A stretch of DNA of 64,000 nt. Origin: Lathyrus oleraceus (lineage: Eukaryota; Streptophyta; Magnoliopsida; Fabales; Fabaceae). Below, piece after piece: positions 24,114 to 34,315 of this stretch (positions are counted from its first letter, which is position 1; every line of letters begins with the position of its first letter). Position numbers and translations under genes: made by a program. The notes under the pieces are model-generated. The model was not told where the DNA came from and searched no databases. It worked only from the letters and a program-made list of their open reading frames with translations. The stretch covers positions 93,492,944-93,556,943 of the forward strand of contig NC_066582.1 of assembly GCF_024323335.1 (NCBI RefSeq). The letters are read 5' to 3'.

Positions 24114-24121
24114 TATAAATA
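24114..24121 (+). promoter_or_regulatory. TATA box of element C 5' LTR
   Basis: TATAAATA about 1.5 kb from the LTR start, conserved at 47083-47090 in the 3' LTR. D is inserted about 260 bp downstream, inside the transcribed leader, which should disrupt the genomic RNA. Confidence 0.65.
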
Positions 24122-24438
24122 GAAGCTCTATTCCATTCAAAATTAACCCTGGAATCAACCTGAATTGCTACAGAAATCAAAACCCAACCTCTCACCAAAG
24201 AAGCTAGTTCACTTTTCTTCAAATATTTCAGATCCAAAATTCAACCACATCTGGTTAAATCTTTGGATCTAGAGCTTCTAAACCTTCATCCTTTACTCCA
24301 TTGATCTTCTGTTTTGGCAAAGGAAGCAAGGAATCAAGCTCAAATCACCAGAATTCAAGTTTGTTCTTCAACTGGTATTTGTCGCAACCTGAAAAATACA
24401 GTGTGCGAAAAAACAACTGGCGAAAGAAAATGACAGAA

Positions 24439-24447
24439 GAGTCGCCA
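24439..24447 (-). promoter_or_regulatory. PBS-like motif in U5 of LTR D
   Basis: On the minus strand it reads TGGCGACTC followed by TTCTG, about 60 bp before the LTR end. Confidence 0.5.
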
Positions 24448-24712
24448 CCGTGCGTTATTTATCCCAAAGGAGGGAAAGGAAACGCTCGAAGTAAACCTGG
24501 AGAAAGGAAAGGAAAAGACAAGGTCTCGCAACCAAATCTTAGGTTCGGGAGTCGATTATGCGAAGGGAAGGTATTAGCACCCCTACGCATCCGTAGTACT
24601 CTACGGGATCCACTCTTGTTGTTTTTGTCTAAAGGGTGTGTGTTTATCTAATGTACTATTTACTAAAAGGGTCAAGAGAAAAATGACTCGCACAGATATC
24701 GCATCTATTGCA

Positions 24713-24752
24713 TACGTATCTCATCTAAATATGAGAATCAGAGTCTTCGTAG
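24713..24752 (-). other. Covarying stem-loop, LTR D copy 1
   Basis: Minus strand: CTACG, then CTCTGAT, inner stem CTCAT/ATGAG (loop ATTTAG), then ATACGTATG. The inner stem is at 24720-24724 with 24731-24735. Confidence 0.65.
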
Positions 24753-24808
24753 CTCGGCTACCTATGGGTTAAAAAGGAGTGTGCTCGCTAAGACGTCGCG
24801 TCTTATGC

Positions 24809-24849
24809 CTACGTATCTCATCTAGAATGAGAATCAAAGCATAATGTAG
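24809..24849 (-). other. Covarying stem-loop, LTR D copy 2
   Basis: Minus strand: CTACA, TTTGAT, inner stem TCTCAT/ATGAGA with loop TCTAG, then TACGTAGG. There is one mismatch in the outer stem. Confidence 0.6.
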
Positions 24850-24867
24850 TTCAACTAACTACGGGAA

Positions 24868-25025
24868 TAAGGGTCTCGATTGCAACTAGGGCAAGAGAAA
24901 GGGAATGTCTCGATCGCAACGAGGGCGAAAGAAAAGATAGTCTCAATCGCAATGAGGGCGAGAGAAAGGATAGTCTCGATCGCAACGAGGGCGAGAGAAA
25001 GGATCGCAACGAGGGCGAAAGCAAA
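24868..25025 (-). repeat. Short tandem repeats in LTR D (about 36 bp)
   Basis: Four to five imperfect units carrying GTCTCGATCGCAACGAGGGC and GAGAAAGGA, read on the plus strand. The last unit is shortened. Confidence 0.8.
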
Positions 25026-25079
25026 CAAGGATTAGTTGTTAGTCGTTAGTCAAACTCGGCAAGACATCGCATCTTGTGC

Positions 25080-25120
25080 CTACGTATCTCATCTGAACAT
25101 GAGAATCAGAGTTGTCGTAG
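25080..25120 (-). other. Covarying stem-loop, LTR D copy 3
   Basis: Minus strand: CTACG, CTCTGAT, inner stem TCTCAT/ATGAGA with loop GTTCAG, then TACGTAGGC. The outer stem is perfect. Confidence 0.68.
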
Positions 25121-25536
25121 TTCGGCTACATAGGGATTGCCATCTGAACATGGACTTACAAAGGAGGACACTAGTTGTGTCAAAGGAGAGCGGGCAATGT
25201 GTTCACGTCCTAGCAGTAGGTGTCGCAGCTCGCTGAATCGAGTCTTAGGCGGTTACCTCTTTGCAATAGGACGGACTACATGCCACAAGATCGGAGATGC
25301 TCGGAAAGGTCTAGAAGTGGGGGAAGCTCTTCCCTAGAGTTGTCATGCAATATGTACTTAGGTGTTAGCATTTACAAATCTACATTCGGAAAAGCATCAA
25401 CTATCTCTACTCAACAATCGTGTCCGAAACATTGTTTTGTATCTCTTATGACAATACATCTTTCATTTTAAAAGGTTTTTGATTGGTCGCACGGCGGCGA
25501 GAAAAAAGAGTTTGATTGGTTGGATGTGCTTTGAGT

Positions 25537-26025
25537 GATGGCGAGAACTAGGATTGGCGAGATATACATCTCGAATCCTAGCCTCAGGAGTGCATGGTAT
25601 ACACCATGTTCCATTTCCATCTTTATTTGCAAAAGTGTTTATTAGAGATTAAGTATTTTTGAATTTGATTGAGAAAGGGTTTGTAGAAACTGCATTGACA
25701 ATTTTAGATGACGGCGAGAACTTGGATGAGCGAGATATACATCTCGAATCCTAGTCTCAGGAGTGCATGGTATACACCATGTTCCATTTCCATCTTTATT
25801 GAAAAAAGGTATTAAATGAGAATTAGGTATTTTGAGTTTTGTTGTGAAAATGACTTGACCTAGATCAAGTATTGATGGACGCTTGAGAAAGATTTGAATG
25901 AGTGTTTGATAGAGCAAAGTGGATAAATTGGATGATGGCGAGAGCTAGGATTGGCGAGATATACATCTCGAATCCTAGTCTCAGGAGTGCGTGGTATACA
26001 CCACGTTCCACTTCCACCTTTATTG
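25537..26025 (-). repeat. Three copies of a ~90-bp hairpin doublet in LTR D
   Basis: Units at about 25537-25626, 25707-25800 and 25934-26025. Hairpin a: CTAGGATT/AATCCTAG plus CGAGAT/ATCTCG with loop ATAC (25548-25581; 25945-25978; weaker outer part in copy 2). Hairpin b: CATGGT-ATAC-ACCATG in copies 1 and 2, and CGTGGT-ATAC-ACCACG in copy 3, a compensatory change. Confidence 0.85.
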
Positions 26026-27085
26026 AAAAAGTCTTGACTTATGAATTAATATTTTTTGAGTTTTTATTAGAGAAAATGGCTTGACGTTGAATCAAGCATT
26101 TGATGAAAGTTTGAAAGAAAAGGAATAGAATAGGAGGGCGAAATGAATTGATTTGCTTATTGAGAAAATACTCGACGTTGGATCGAGTCATATTTTTTGT
26201 ATTTTTTCAGAAATGGTGGATTTTACTCTTGTGTTAGTATCTAAAACGAATAGAGAAATTAAACAATACAACATTATATACACATTGGGGAAGTGGGGTA
26301 CATTTTGTCAAATGGGGATTCAAAATCATGAAATAATTAGATCAGGCCCAAACAACAAATGATGCGAAATATGAGTGTAAGTGCAAGAGAACCGGCTCAT
26401 TGTAAGAAAGCCCAAGAGTAAGCTATGTGAGGTTGATGGCGATGCTTAAAAAGCAATTGAGTTACAAAGGTGTGGAAAATGGGCTCCATATTAAATCGAG
26501 AAAAATATGATTTTTATAGTTTTAAAATGGTTTTGAATGAATGATGAAATTAAAAGAAAAAAACAAATCTATGTTATGATAATGAAACTATGAAAATAAT
26601 AAAGCATAAACATAACAAAAAATGTTAAAAGAAATAAAATACTAAAAGAAAATAAAATGCTAAAAGAAAAAATAAAAATACTAAAAAAAAAATGCTACAC
26701 ATGAGTATTGAACCCTCTCCACTTAAGATTATGAAACTACCCTCTCTCCACTAGGCCATTTATCATTAGTTATTATCTTAATGCTATTTTAGATATGTAA
26801 ACCAAGATATATTAGACATTAGAATAAAAACTAAGATAAAAAAATATGTTGGACTACCAGGAAAATGAATAAAAATCAAACCCAGCCAACTGGCTGTTGG
26901 GTTCACAAGGTTAGGATTTGGGAACACTAAATAGCATTTAACTAATACTAATACCAATAAACCATAGTTAATGACCATTGAGAACTCTAAACGTTCAACC
27001 ATTGGGATTTAAAGGTTCTGCTAAAAAAGAGAAACAATAATGAATAAATAAAAAAAGAAAAGAAAAGGTGAGGACAACGAAGGAA

Positions 27086-27660
27086 AGTCCAGAATCCCAA
27101 TCGTCCTCCTCTCTCTATCTCACTCGCCCTCAACGAAAACTCCCTCTGCTCTCGCGTCCTCAATCGCTCTCTCAACTCACAACCTCACTCAATCGCTCAA
27201 CCTCGCTCATCAACACTCAACCTCACTCACTTCTCTCACAATCTCACTCAATCGTGTAAGAAAGCAATGGTTGAAACAAAAACTCACCTTCGGCGGTGAC
27301 AACGGCAACGATGAAACTCGCAGGTTTGTCTTTGAGATTTTTATTTCGCCTCTCTATTAGGGTTTTTTCGTCGTTTCTCCTCTCTCAAATTTTCGTCCCC
27401 TTACTGATTCACTCTCCCTCTCTATTTATGTTTTACAAATTAGGGTTTCAAAGGGTGTCTTTGATGTTCCAGAAGAGTAACTCTACAAAACACTTTGGAT
27501 GTTCTCAGAATCAAATCGCCCTGTTAATGCTAAAAACCGAAAATGGTATTCTGAGCTCGTGCTTTCTTCCTTATTTTTGTCTTAATTCCATTTTGGGATT
27601 TTTCTGGAATTTAACTGCCTTGCTGTTTTTTCTTTTACCGCAGTGAAGATTGGTTACAAG
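27086..27660 (+). other. 5'-UTR/first-intron-like sequence inside LTR D
   Basis: A CT-rich stretch (CTCACTCAATCG repeats) is followed by an ATG-containing segment, GCAG|GTTTGT that could be a donor, two TTAGGGTTT-type motifs, and TTTTACCGCAG that could be an acceptor. This looks like the start of a plant gene on the plus strand, opposite to the LTR. I do not recognise a protein. It may equally be LTR sequence; weak call. Confidence 0.3.
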
Positions 27661-27759
27661 TGGAGTGGATGGTCCCAATCAAATTTGTTCATTGACAGAT
27701 CCCTCTGGATTTGGTCTTCGGTGACTTGTGGGTCGAATATGCTGAGGTTGGCTTATGGT

Positions 27760-28386
27760 TCACAGTTTGGTAGGTAAGTCCTTGCATTGCAGAATGATTT
27801 GGGGACCTGCTTCAATGCCATTCAGACTTAGTTTTACAGGGCGTGTGAGGTTTGCATTTGGCCTTACAAGGTGAGTTGTGTTTGCTGGATTTGTTCCAGG
27901 TTTGAATTGTGGAAGAGGATATTTGATTCCTGGAGCTGCCACAGTTTCTTCAATATTCTGAGAAGTTTCAGAAAGTGGCGTGGAATTGGAACTCTTTTCA
28001 CTATCTGGGCCACTAACATAGCTTGTTGTATCAACTCCAAAATTGACTCCCAAAGTTCCAAAGCAAAACTTGTTCTTCTCAGAATCTGGTACTATGATAT
28101 GATTTGGAAGTATCACATGTTGATGTTGTGGAATACGCAAATTCTCCAGCTTTCTCTGAAGTTTTGAAGTAGCTTCTTCAGTGTCAAGGGCACTAGACAC
28201 AAACTGTAACTGTCTAGGTACTTCAGCTGATACGGGAGAAGCCTCAGGTGCAGTAGCAGGTCTAGAATTCTGATTATAAGAATTTGTGGACTTTGGTTTC
28301 CTGTTGGCTGCAAGATGTGGATGGTTTGGTAACATTGCAAAAATTGTTTTCTCCATTGTTATACTATCTTGCTGCAGACAATGCAT
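27760..28386 (-). pseudogene. Captured host gene fragment resembling GBF-interacting protein 1
   Basis: An open frame of 208 codons in the sense orientation of LTR D. The segment SKLQRKLENLRIPQHQHV, then VILPNHIIVPDSEKNKF and FGTLGVNFGV, then SGPDSEKSS and PLSETSQNIEE, has the look of the conserved middle part of plant GIP1-like proteins (UBA/DUF1296 family, associated with bZIP G-box factors). This rests on my memory of the family, not on a search. The N-terminal domain of such proteins is absent, and both ends run into sequence I do not recognise. Probably a transduplicated exon, not a gene. Confidence 0.5.
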
Positions 28387-29582
28387 GAACCATTTTCCTT
28401 CTGATTATATTGCCCATGATTTTTGTCTGTTGTAGGTTCAGGTCGTATGGTTCGTGGTAATCTGCTCATGTTGCAAGTGGGTTAGATGCAGGACCTGATG
28501 GTTGCATTTGGTCTTGGCAAGGTTGTGTTGCAGCTGGTAACAGGTTGGTCCTTGGAAACCTCATTGCTTGGAAATGGCATCATCTGGTAGCAGACACCTT
28601 TGTAGCACGTTTCTTGTTGGTTTTTTCTTTGGAGAAAAGTGTGATGAGTTCTTCATCTTGAGAGAAGAGGTTTTGTTCCGAGAGAAAAAGAGGGAACAAG
28701 GAAGTGGAGTTTGCACAACTCGTAGGAATTTTATTGGTTGGTAAGGATGGTGGTATGGTTTAACAGGTATTATGCTCATGGATTTCAACTGACTCTCTTT
28801 TGTTTAGTGCTGAGTTTGCTCATGTACCAGGACTGATGCATCCTTGGATAGCCTGCACTAAGAACTTTTGGTCGCATGAATTGGTTTCAATTCCCATATG
28901 CAGGATCAAGTTTCTATCAGCTAGTTCCATGCCCATCTACTCTGATTTATGTATCTCATGGTCTGTGATTATTACATTGTTTTGGTTGACCTTTAATAGC
29001 TTATGCATGATGGCTTGATGCTTTGTATTTCCATGATGTAGGGTTTGTTGCTATCCTGACTGCTGCAGCAAACATGACTGGTTCAATGTCAATTGCAGCC
29101 TTGCATCATGCTAATGCACATGGACAATTATGGTATGATACTTGACATTTGCTTGGTGCAGTATTTTGTAGGCTACTTGGACTTGGTATATGCTTCCCAT
29201 CATGAACATTTGGACATACTTCCATGGCATGTATCAACTGGTTTTGCAGGCTGTTGCTGCTACTTGGTGGCAAAATCATGGCTGCTGCAGGAATTTAGTG
29301 ACAGGATGTTATCCATGTGCAGTCACGACCAAACTCAAACATCCTTGGCCAATGCAAGTGCAATATCTAATGTGGTTGTAATGCTTGGTTGTAGTAGTTG
29401 CAGGACCTTGCTTAGCAATGCAGAACCAATGGTTGGCCAAGCCAAAATGACAATTCAAGACAAGTTGCACATGAGGTTAACATGAGATAAGTTACTTGGC
29501 CAAGAAGATACAAAGTCAAACTCATCACACAAGACTCTTGGATGGTGAATCAAGGCTAAAACGGATTAGATTAGGTTTAAGA

Positions 29583-29795
29583 GGGTCAAAAATAGGAAGG
29601 TTAACTTTGGTCAAAGTGGACCAAAAGGTCAACTGTTGACCAAAGTCAACAAAATGGTCAAAATTCAATTTTATTTGTAGTTTCTTTGTAAATGGACATT
29701 GAATAAATGGTTATGGTGAAATTTAGGGCTTTTTGATTTTGGATTGACTTTGGTCAAAGTTGACCGAAAAGTCAACTAGTGACCAAAATCAACAT
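29583..29795 (-). promoter_or_regulatory. W-box-like cluster in U3 of LTR D
   Basis: About ten TTGAC/GTCAA cores in ~210 bp, several extended to TTGACC or GGTCAA, and some paired as GGTCAACTGTTGACC. They lie about 440-660 bp from the LTR 5' end on the minus strand, upstream of where transcription would start. Such motifs are the known binding site of WRKY factors. Confidence 0.5.
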
Positions 29796-31723
29796 TTGCT
29801 CAAAAATGTCAAGACTTGTATTTTCTTGTGTGGAATCAAATGTAATGGCTTAAAATGACATGAAATGGATTGAAATGGTTTGAAAAATGATTTGAAATTT
29901 GGTTTTACCATTGGTTTATTTATGACTTGAATGCTTGACTTTTTTAAAAAAGAACATAACTTGACAGGCAATATATGTTAACAGGGCCATGAAATGATGG
30001 TATAAGATTAGGATTTGAAAGGGATATTTATGAATCAAGTGGCATGATTGGCAATTGGCTTGTGACACAAGAAGGTTGGTTGTTTGGATGACCAAGACCA
30101 TATGTGTATTAACAATCACATGAACAACACCATGACTTTGGACCAAGACCAATCCTCATATAAAACCAAAGTAAGGTTAGGCCAAGCATGCTAAATAAAA
30201 TAAAAAATAAAAATTCAGGACCAAAATCGGGGTATGACAGTATTGTCTTCGAAACTCATCATATATTGACCTATTTGCGTGGATCTTGTGTTGGCTGAAG
30301 TCCTCTCGATGGAGGCATCATAACTGTGCATTCAATTTTTGAAATCCATCAAGTTCTCATGAACATCACAGAATTTCCATCTCTGATTTCTCTCAATATA
30401 GAGATCTAGAGTGGAATTGAGTGATACAGGGATGATGTACATCATCCCAGCTTTCCAATGATGTATGGATCGTGTATTTTGGTTATGTTTTGGTTGTCTG
30501 CAATTTTGGCCGGAAAACACAAGCTCACCGGAGAAGAAGGTGGCTCTGGTGGCCGTCTCATTGCCAGTTTGAATTTGGATCGTTGGATTGAGTTTTCCAG
30601 ATCTAATCATGGCCTTCGCTTGTTATGACTTTCATTAATGCAGCATGTGACGCGTTTGACTCAAGCCTTTGGTACGCGCGCGCTTCTGGAGCGTATGATC
30701 TGCCAGCTCAATTAATGAGCTCAGATCTAACGCTCCTGGTTTTTTTGAATTTCCAATTTTCTGATTTAATTTCTTTTATTTCATTTTATTTCAAAAATTC
30801 ATATCTCTTTCATTTTAAATCCAAAAAATATGGACCAATTGCATTCTTCTCCAAATAATTTCTAGTTTCTAATTTTGATTTTTAATTTTTTTTATTTTGT
30901 CATTTGATATTTTGTATGAATTTTCTCTTTTCTGTTTGTTTTTAATTCATTTTAAATAGTTTTTGATATTCAAAAAATACAAAAATATTTTCCTAACCTG
31001 TTTGAATAATGATGAATCTATGAAAAATATTCTCATCAATTTTTTAATTGATTTGAGATTTATTTGAGATTTTAGTTCAATTAGGTTATTTTTATTCATT
31101 TTTAATTGATTAAAAATAGTTTCTGACTTTAAAAAATGCTGAAATTTTTTGTCAAACTTTGTTTGACCTTGTTGAACTTGGGATAAATCACTTGGACCTT
31201 TCAAGGTTGATGTGAAGTTGTTTTGAAGTTTGACCTTTCTTTTATTTTTAATTCAAGTTTATTTTAATATTGAAAATGCCAAAAATATTTTGTTTATTTG
31301 TTTGATCTCCAATCTTCATCTCATTTCTGATTTCTCATTGTTTGACTTTGACCTTCAATGTCACTTGGTCAATACATATGGATTGGTACATTTTATTTGA
31401 ACTTAGGCATTTTGATCTTTCCATTTCTTTATCCATTATTCATCTCCTTCTTCTTCTTCTTCCTTTTTCTTTTTGATCAATGAGTTGAAGGTTGATAAGT
31501 TAGCATTGATTAGGGAGACTTAACCTTCCTTGATTCAAATCTAATTCATCTTGATCAATTGATCAAGTGAATGGCTTTGCATTAAGGATAGGTTGTTTCC
31601 TAAATTATGCAAAAGGCTTAAACCAATACAAGATCATTTCTCTTCTTCTTTTTGGCATGGCAAGTTGTTGGAACTTGGTTCACTAATCAAGACTTCTAAC
31701 TTGTGTTGTTGCCTACATTATTA

Positions 31724-31791
31724 TTGACCGGCCTCAGATAGTTGTGACTTCTACATAATTCCAATTACGATTGCTTAACATAGCGCTAAAT
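31724..31791 (+). promoter_or_regulatory. Conserved 68-nt LTR block (C 5' LTR)
   Basis: Same block as at 17863 and 58006: TGACCGGCCTC through GCTTAACATAGCGCTAAAT. It is identical to the 3' LTR copy at 48830-48898. Confidence 0.5.
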
Positions 31792-32986
31792 ATTTCCTTA
31801 TGGCACACTAACTATTAACCACTAACAATTAACATTTATTTTATGCACTTTACTTCTATGCAATTTACCATTCTTGCACATATTATTCATTTGCTTTTTC
31901 CTTTGCTCATTGGAGCACATGTTTATGTTAATGCCATTTGCCTTTTGCCCACTTGGGTATATAATTGTGTATATATCTTCTGTGCTTGTGTTTGTCTGTT
32001 TGTTGTGAACCAAATGCAAAGAATTGGACAAAATGGACTTAGATTTTAGGACCTTACCCAAGCAAATGGAGTTTGAAGAGCAACTAGGCCTCATGCCTTT
32101 AGAGTGCTTAAATGTCAAAGAGCAACTAGGCATCCTGCCTTTAGAATGCTTAAAGCTTAAGGATGAACATTGAAAGGACCATATTCTAAACTCCCTCTTG
32201 TCGATTCTTTGATTGTTAATAGAACTTTTTGATGTGTGTTTTCTTGTGCCAGGAGTTCCAACTTGAGCTTAATTGAGGAACCATTACCATGAGCTTCTAA
32301 GATGAAAGAGATCCAAGAGACCTTGAGGAGCCTCTTCCAAGAGTTCATATGATTGTTGATTGCTTAAGTTTATGCTTGTGATTGCTTATTCCCAAGGATG
32401 GGAGCTACTTGGATCATCAATATGATCTCAAGAGAGGAACTCCTTGTGTGGTTTTGTTCTTTTCCCTCTTACCTCTTGTATGATTAGGACTTTAGCCCTT
32501 CTTCTTCTTCTCTCCACTCTAACCCAAGCCAAAACTTTTGTGCAAATATTTAACACTTTGTTTCAACATTAGAAACCTAAGCCTTATGCTTTTGATTTTC
32601 AAACTTTCTTTTCATAATAATCATTTTGAATTGAACCTTTAAATCAACTTTGACCATTTTGTACATACTTCTAATTGGTAAATATAACCCATCCAAATAC
32701 CTTTTTGTGGTTTCAATGGCCACTTTCTAATCAAAGCTTTTTCATAACCTTTAGATATTAGGTGTGGGTTATCCTTGAGGTAGATGTAATACTCACCTTT
32801 ATCCTTAGTGATGGACAATGAGTCTTCCATGCTTATTATATGGTTAACCCCTCACTAGCATGTTGAAGCTATCCTCACATGGTGGATTTATGATTTTGGT
32901 TTGAGTTTTCTCCCTTGGATAAGAAAAGACCTTAAGGCTTTTGGACCAATCAATCCACTCACTTATTTTGAGATTTTTACCCAGAA

Positions 32987-33027
32987 TTACGAGGTTTTGA
33001 TCCTAATCTTTTTTAATTGGTACGTAG
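32987..33027 (+). other. Conserved stem-loop, C 5' LTR
   Basis: Reads TTACG...CGTAG: the first base of the outer stem is mutated relative to CTACG in the 3' LTR. TTTTGATCC and GGTACGTAGG are retained. Confidence 0.5.
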
Positions 33028-33317
33028 GCAATGGGTTCATCCATTCAAACACAAAATGTAAATAAACTTGTATATTCTTTTCTCATCTCTTCAATCATGT
33101 TTGCACAAATAAATTTTCACAAAATACCAACCTTACAACAAATTTGAAAAGGGTTCCCTAGGAGTACCTAGGATGTTTTGGGTGCCTAACACCTTCCCAT
33201 TGCATAACCAACCCCCTTACCCAGATCTCTGACTCTCTTTTACTAGTTTTTGATTTGATAAAACTTTTAGGTTTTTGTTTGCTTTCTAACCATTCCTTTG
33301 GATAAATAGAAGTGCGG

Positions 33318-33326
33318 TGGCGACTC
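33318..33326 (+). promoter_or_regulatory. PBS-like motif in U5 of C 5' LTR
   Basis: TGGCGACTC, 77 bp upstream of the true PBS, which starts with the same nine bases. Confidence 0.6.
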
Positions 33327-33394
33327 GACTTGTATGATTTACCTTGGATTTAGTCAATATCTCCAATGGTAATGAATACCCCACTACAGAAAAG

Positions 33395-33412
33395 TGGCGA
33401 CTCTGCTGGGGA
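33395..33412 (+). promoter_or_regulatory. Primer binding site (tRNA-Arg type)
   Basis: TGGCGACTCTGCTGGGGA lies six bases after the LTR end. It agrees with the tRNA-Arg PBS reported for Ogre elements, and the TGG start matches the CCA end of a tRNA. No other PBS exists in the window, because the outer element lacks its 5' end. Confidence 0.85.
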
Positions 33413-34315
33413 CAATTCTTTTCCTAGTGGGTTTTGCCTACTTTTCAGATTTTGTTGTATTGTATTGTATATCTGTTTTGTGACATATTTTTGTGCAATT
33501 TGGGATTACTGTATTGTATGTAATGATTGAATTGCTTGAATATTAATTCCTTGTATGCTTGGTGATCTTTGTGAGATGAGTTCTATACCCGAACTCGAGT
33601 GCACTTAGGATAGGAGAATGGCATAGTCTTGTTGACTTGTGTGGAGTTATTCCTTAGCAAGTTGACTTGCAAGTCCATTCACTTGGCGGAGGTCATGTTG
33701 GGATCAATAATGTCACACAAGTAAGTTGTGGTTAGACATTACTCTTTATAATATAGACCTTAGAATCCAAGGACCTTAGTTTACCAAGCCCATCTTGGCC
33801 TATTCTTAGGATGTGGTGCGAAAGTCGTTCAAGTGTAAGATTTGATACGATTGTTACGCAATACTACGCTCATAAGAGTCTCTCTTGAGAATATTTTTGG
33901 AATACGAGTAGTCGTTTCTCCAATAATATCCTAAAGATGGGATGATGACTATGGGAACCTCTTGAAGAACATGTTTGGCAGGTTTAAACCCTAGTACACT
34001 CCCTTTGGGTGGTTCTTAACCGAGACTCCATGCTCGTGACTCGCAACAAACCCTTGATTCATGGTTGATCCGTTCATGTATCCTTAATATCAATGGAACT
34101 TGGATGTTGATAAGGTGTAAACCATAATCCACCAAAATGGATGATTGATATTAAGGATGATATGATCCATCCCATGACCTTTGTTTGGTGTGTTTTGCTT
34201 GATCCTTGAGTGTGATTGTTGCATTCATGCATTCATGCACCCATTTGCATCCCTATCATCAATAAATGAGAAACTTTTCAAAGAACTTAAGAGGTCTATT
34301 TGCAAATTTTCAGAC
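33413..34315 (+). other. Untranslated leader of element C
   Basis: About 900 bp between PBS and ORF1. I see no long frame; several short AUG frames would precede ORF1. No clear repeat or hairpin array was noticed. Confidence 0.55.

Larger units (their letters stand above)
24380..30239 (-). mobile_element. Solo LTR D, minus strand, 5860 bp
   Basis: Flanked by a perfect 5-bp duplication GTATT (24375-24379 and 30240-30244); the uninterrupted site is seen in the 3' LTR near 47341. On the minus strand it begins TGTCATACCCC and ends GGTTGCGACA. It lacks PBS, PPT and retroelement genes. The 3' module resembles LTR B (GATAAATAACGCACGGTGGCG). Its middle carries sequence unlike an LTR, including a gene-like fragment at 27760-28386. 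Confidence 0.9.
22599..33388 (+). repeat. 5' LTR of element C (interrupted by solo LTR D)
   Basis: Starts TGTAAGACCCC, ends CCCCACTACA. Net of D and its duplication it is about 4.93 kb. It is collinear with the 3' LTR except for a 23-bp tandem duplication present only in the 3' copy. Confidence 0.93.

Noticed and set aside
23722..24237. Overlapping frames found twice (also at 46668-47206)
   Set aside because: They are LTR U3 sequence around the TATA box, duplicated because both LTRs carry it.
24868..25130. CRISPR-like array of repeats and spacers
   Set aside because: Repeats are imperfect, spacers are not unique or constant in length, and the setting is a plant LTR; they are minisatellite and stem-loop repeats.
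27296..27646. Plus-strand frame of 116 codons with a hydrophobic, membrane-like product
   Set aside because: It runs across a likely intron-like AT/CT-rich stretch with TTAGGGTTT motifs, has no recognisable domain, and lies inside a solo LTR.
30947..32133. Small frames repeated at 48053-49188 as a conserved gene pair
   Set aside because: They are simply the same segment of the 5' and 3' LTRs of element C.
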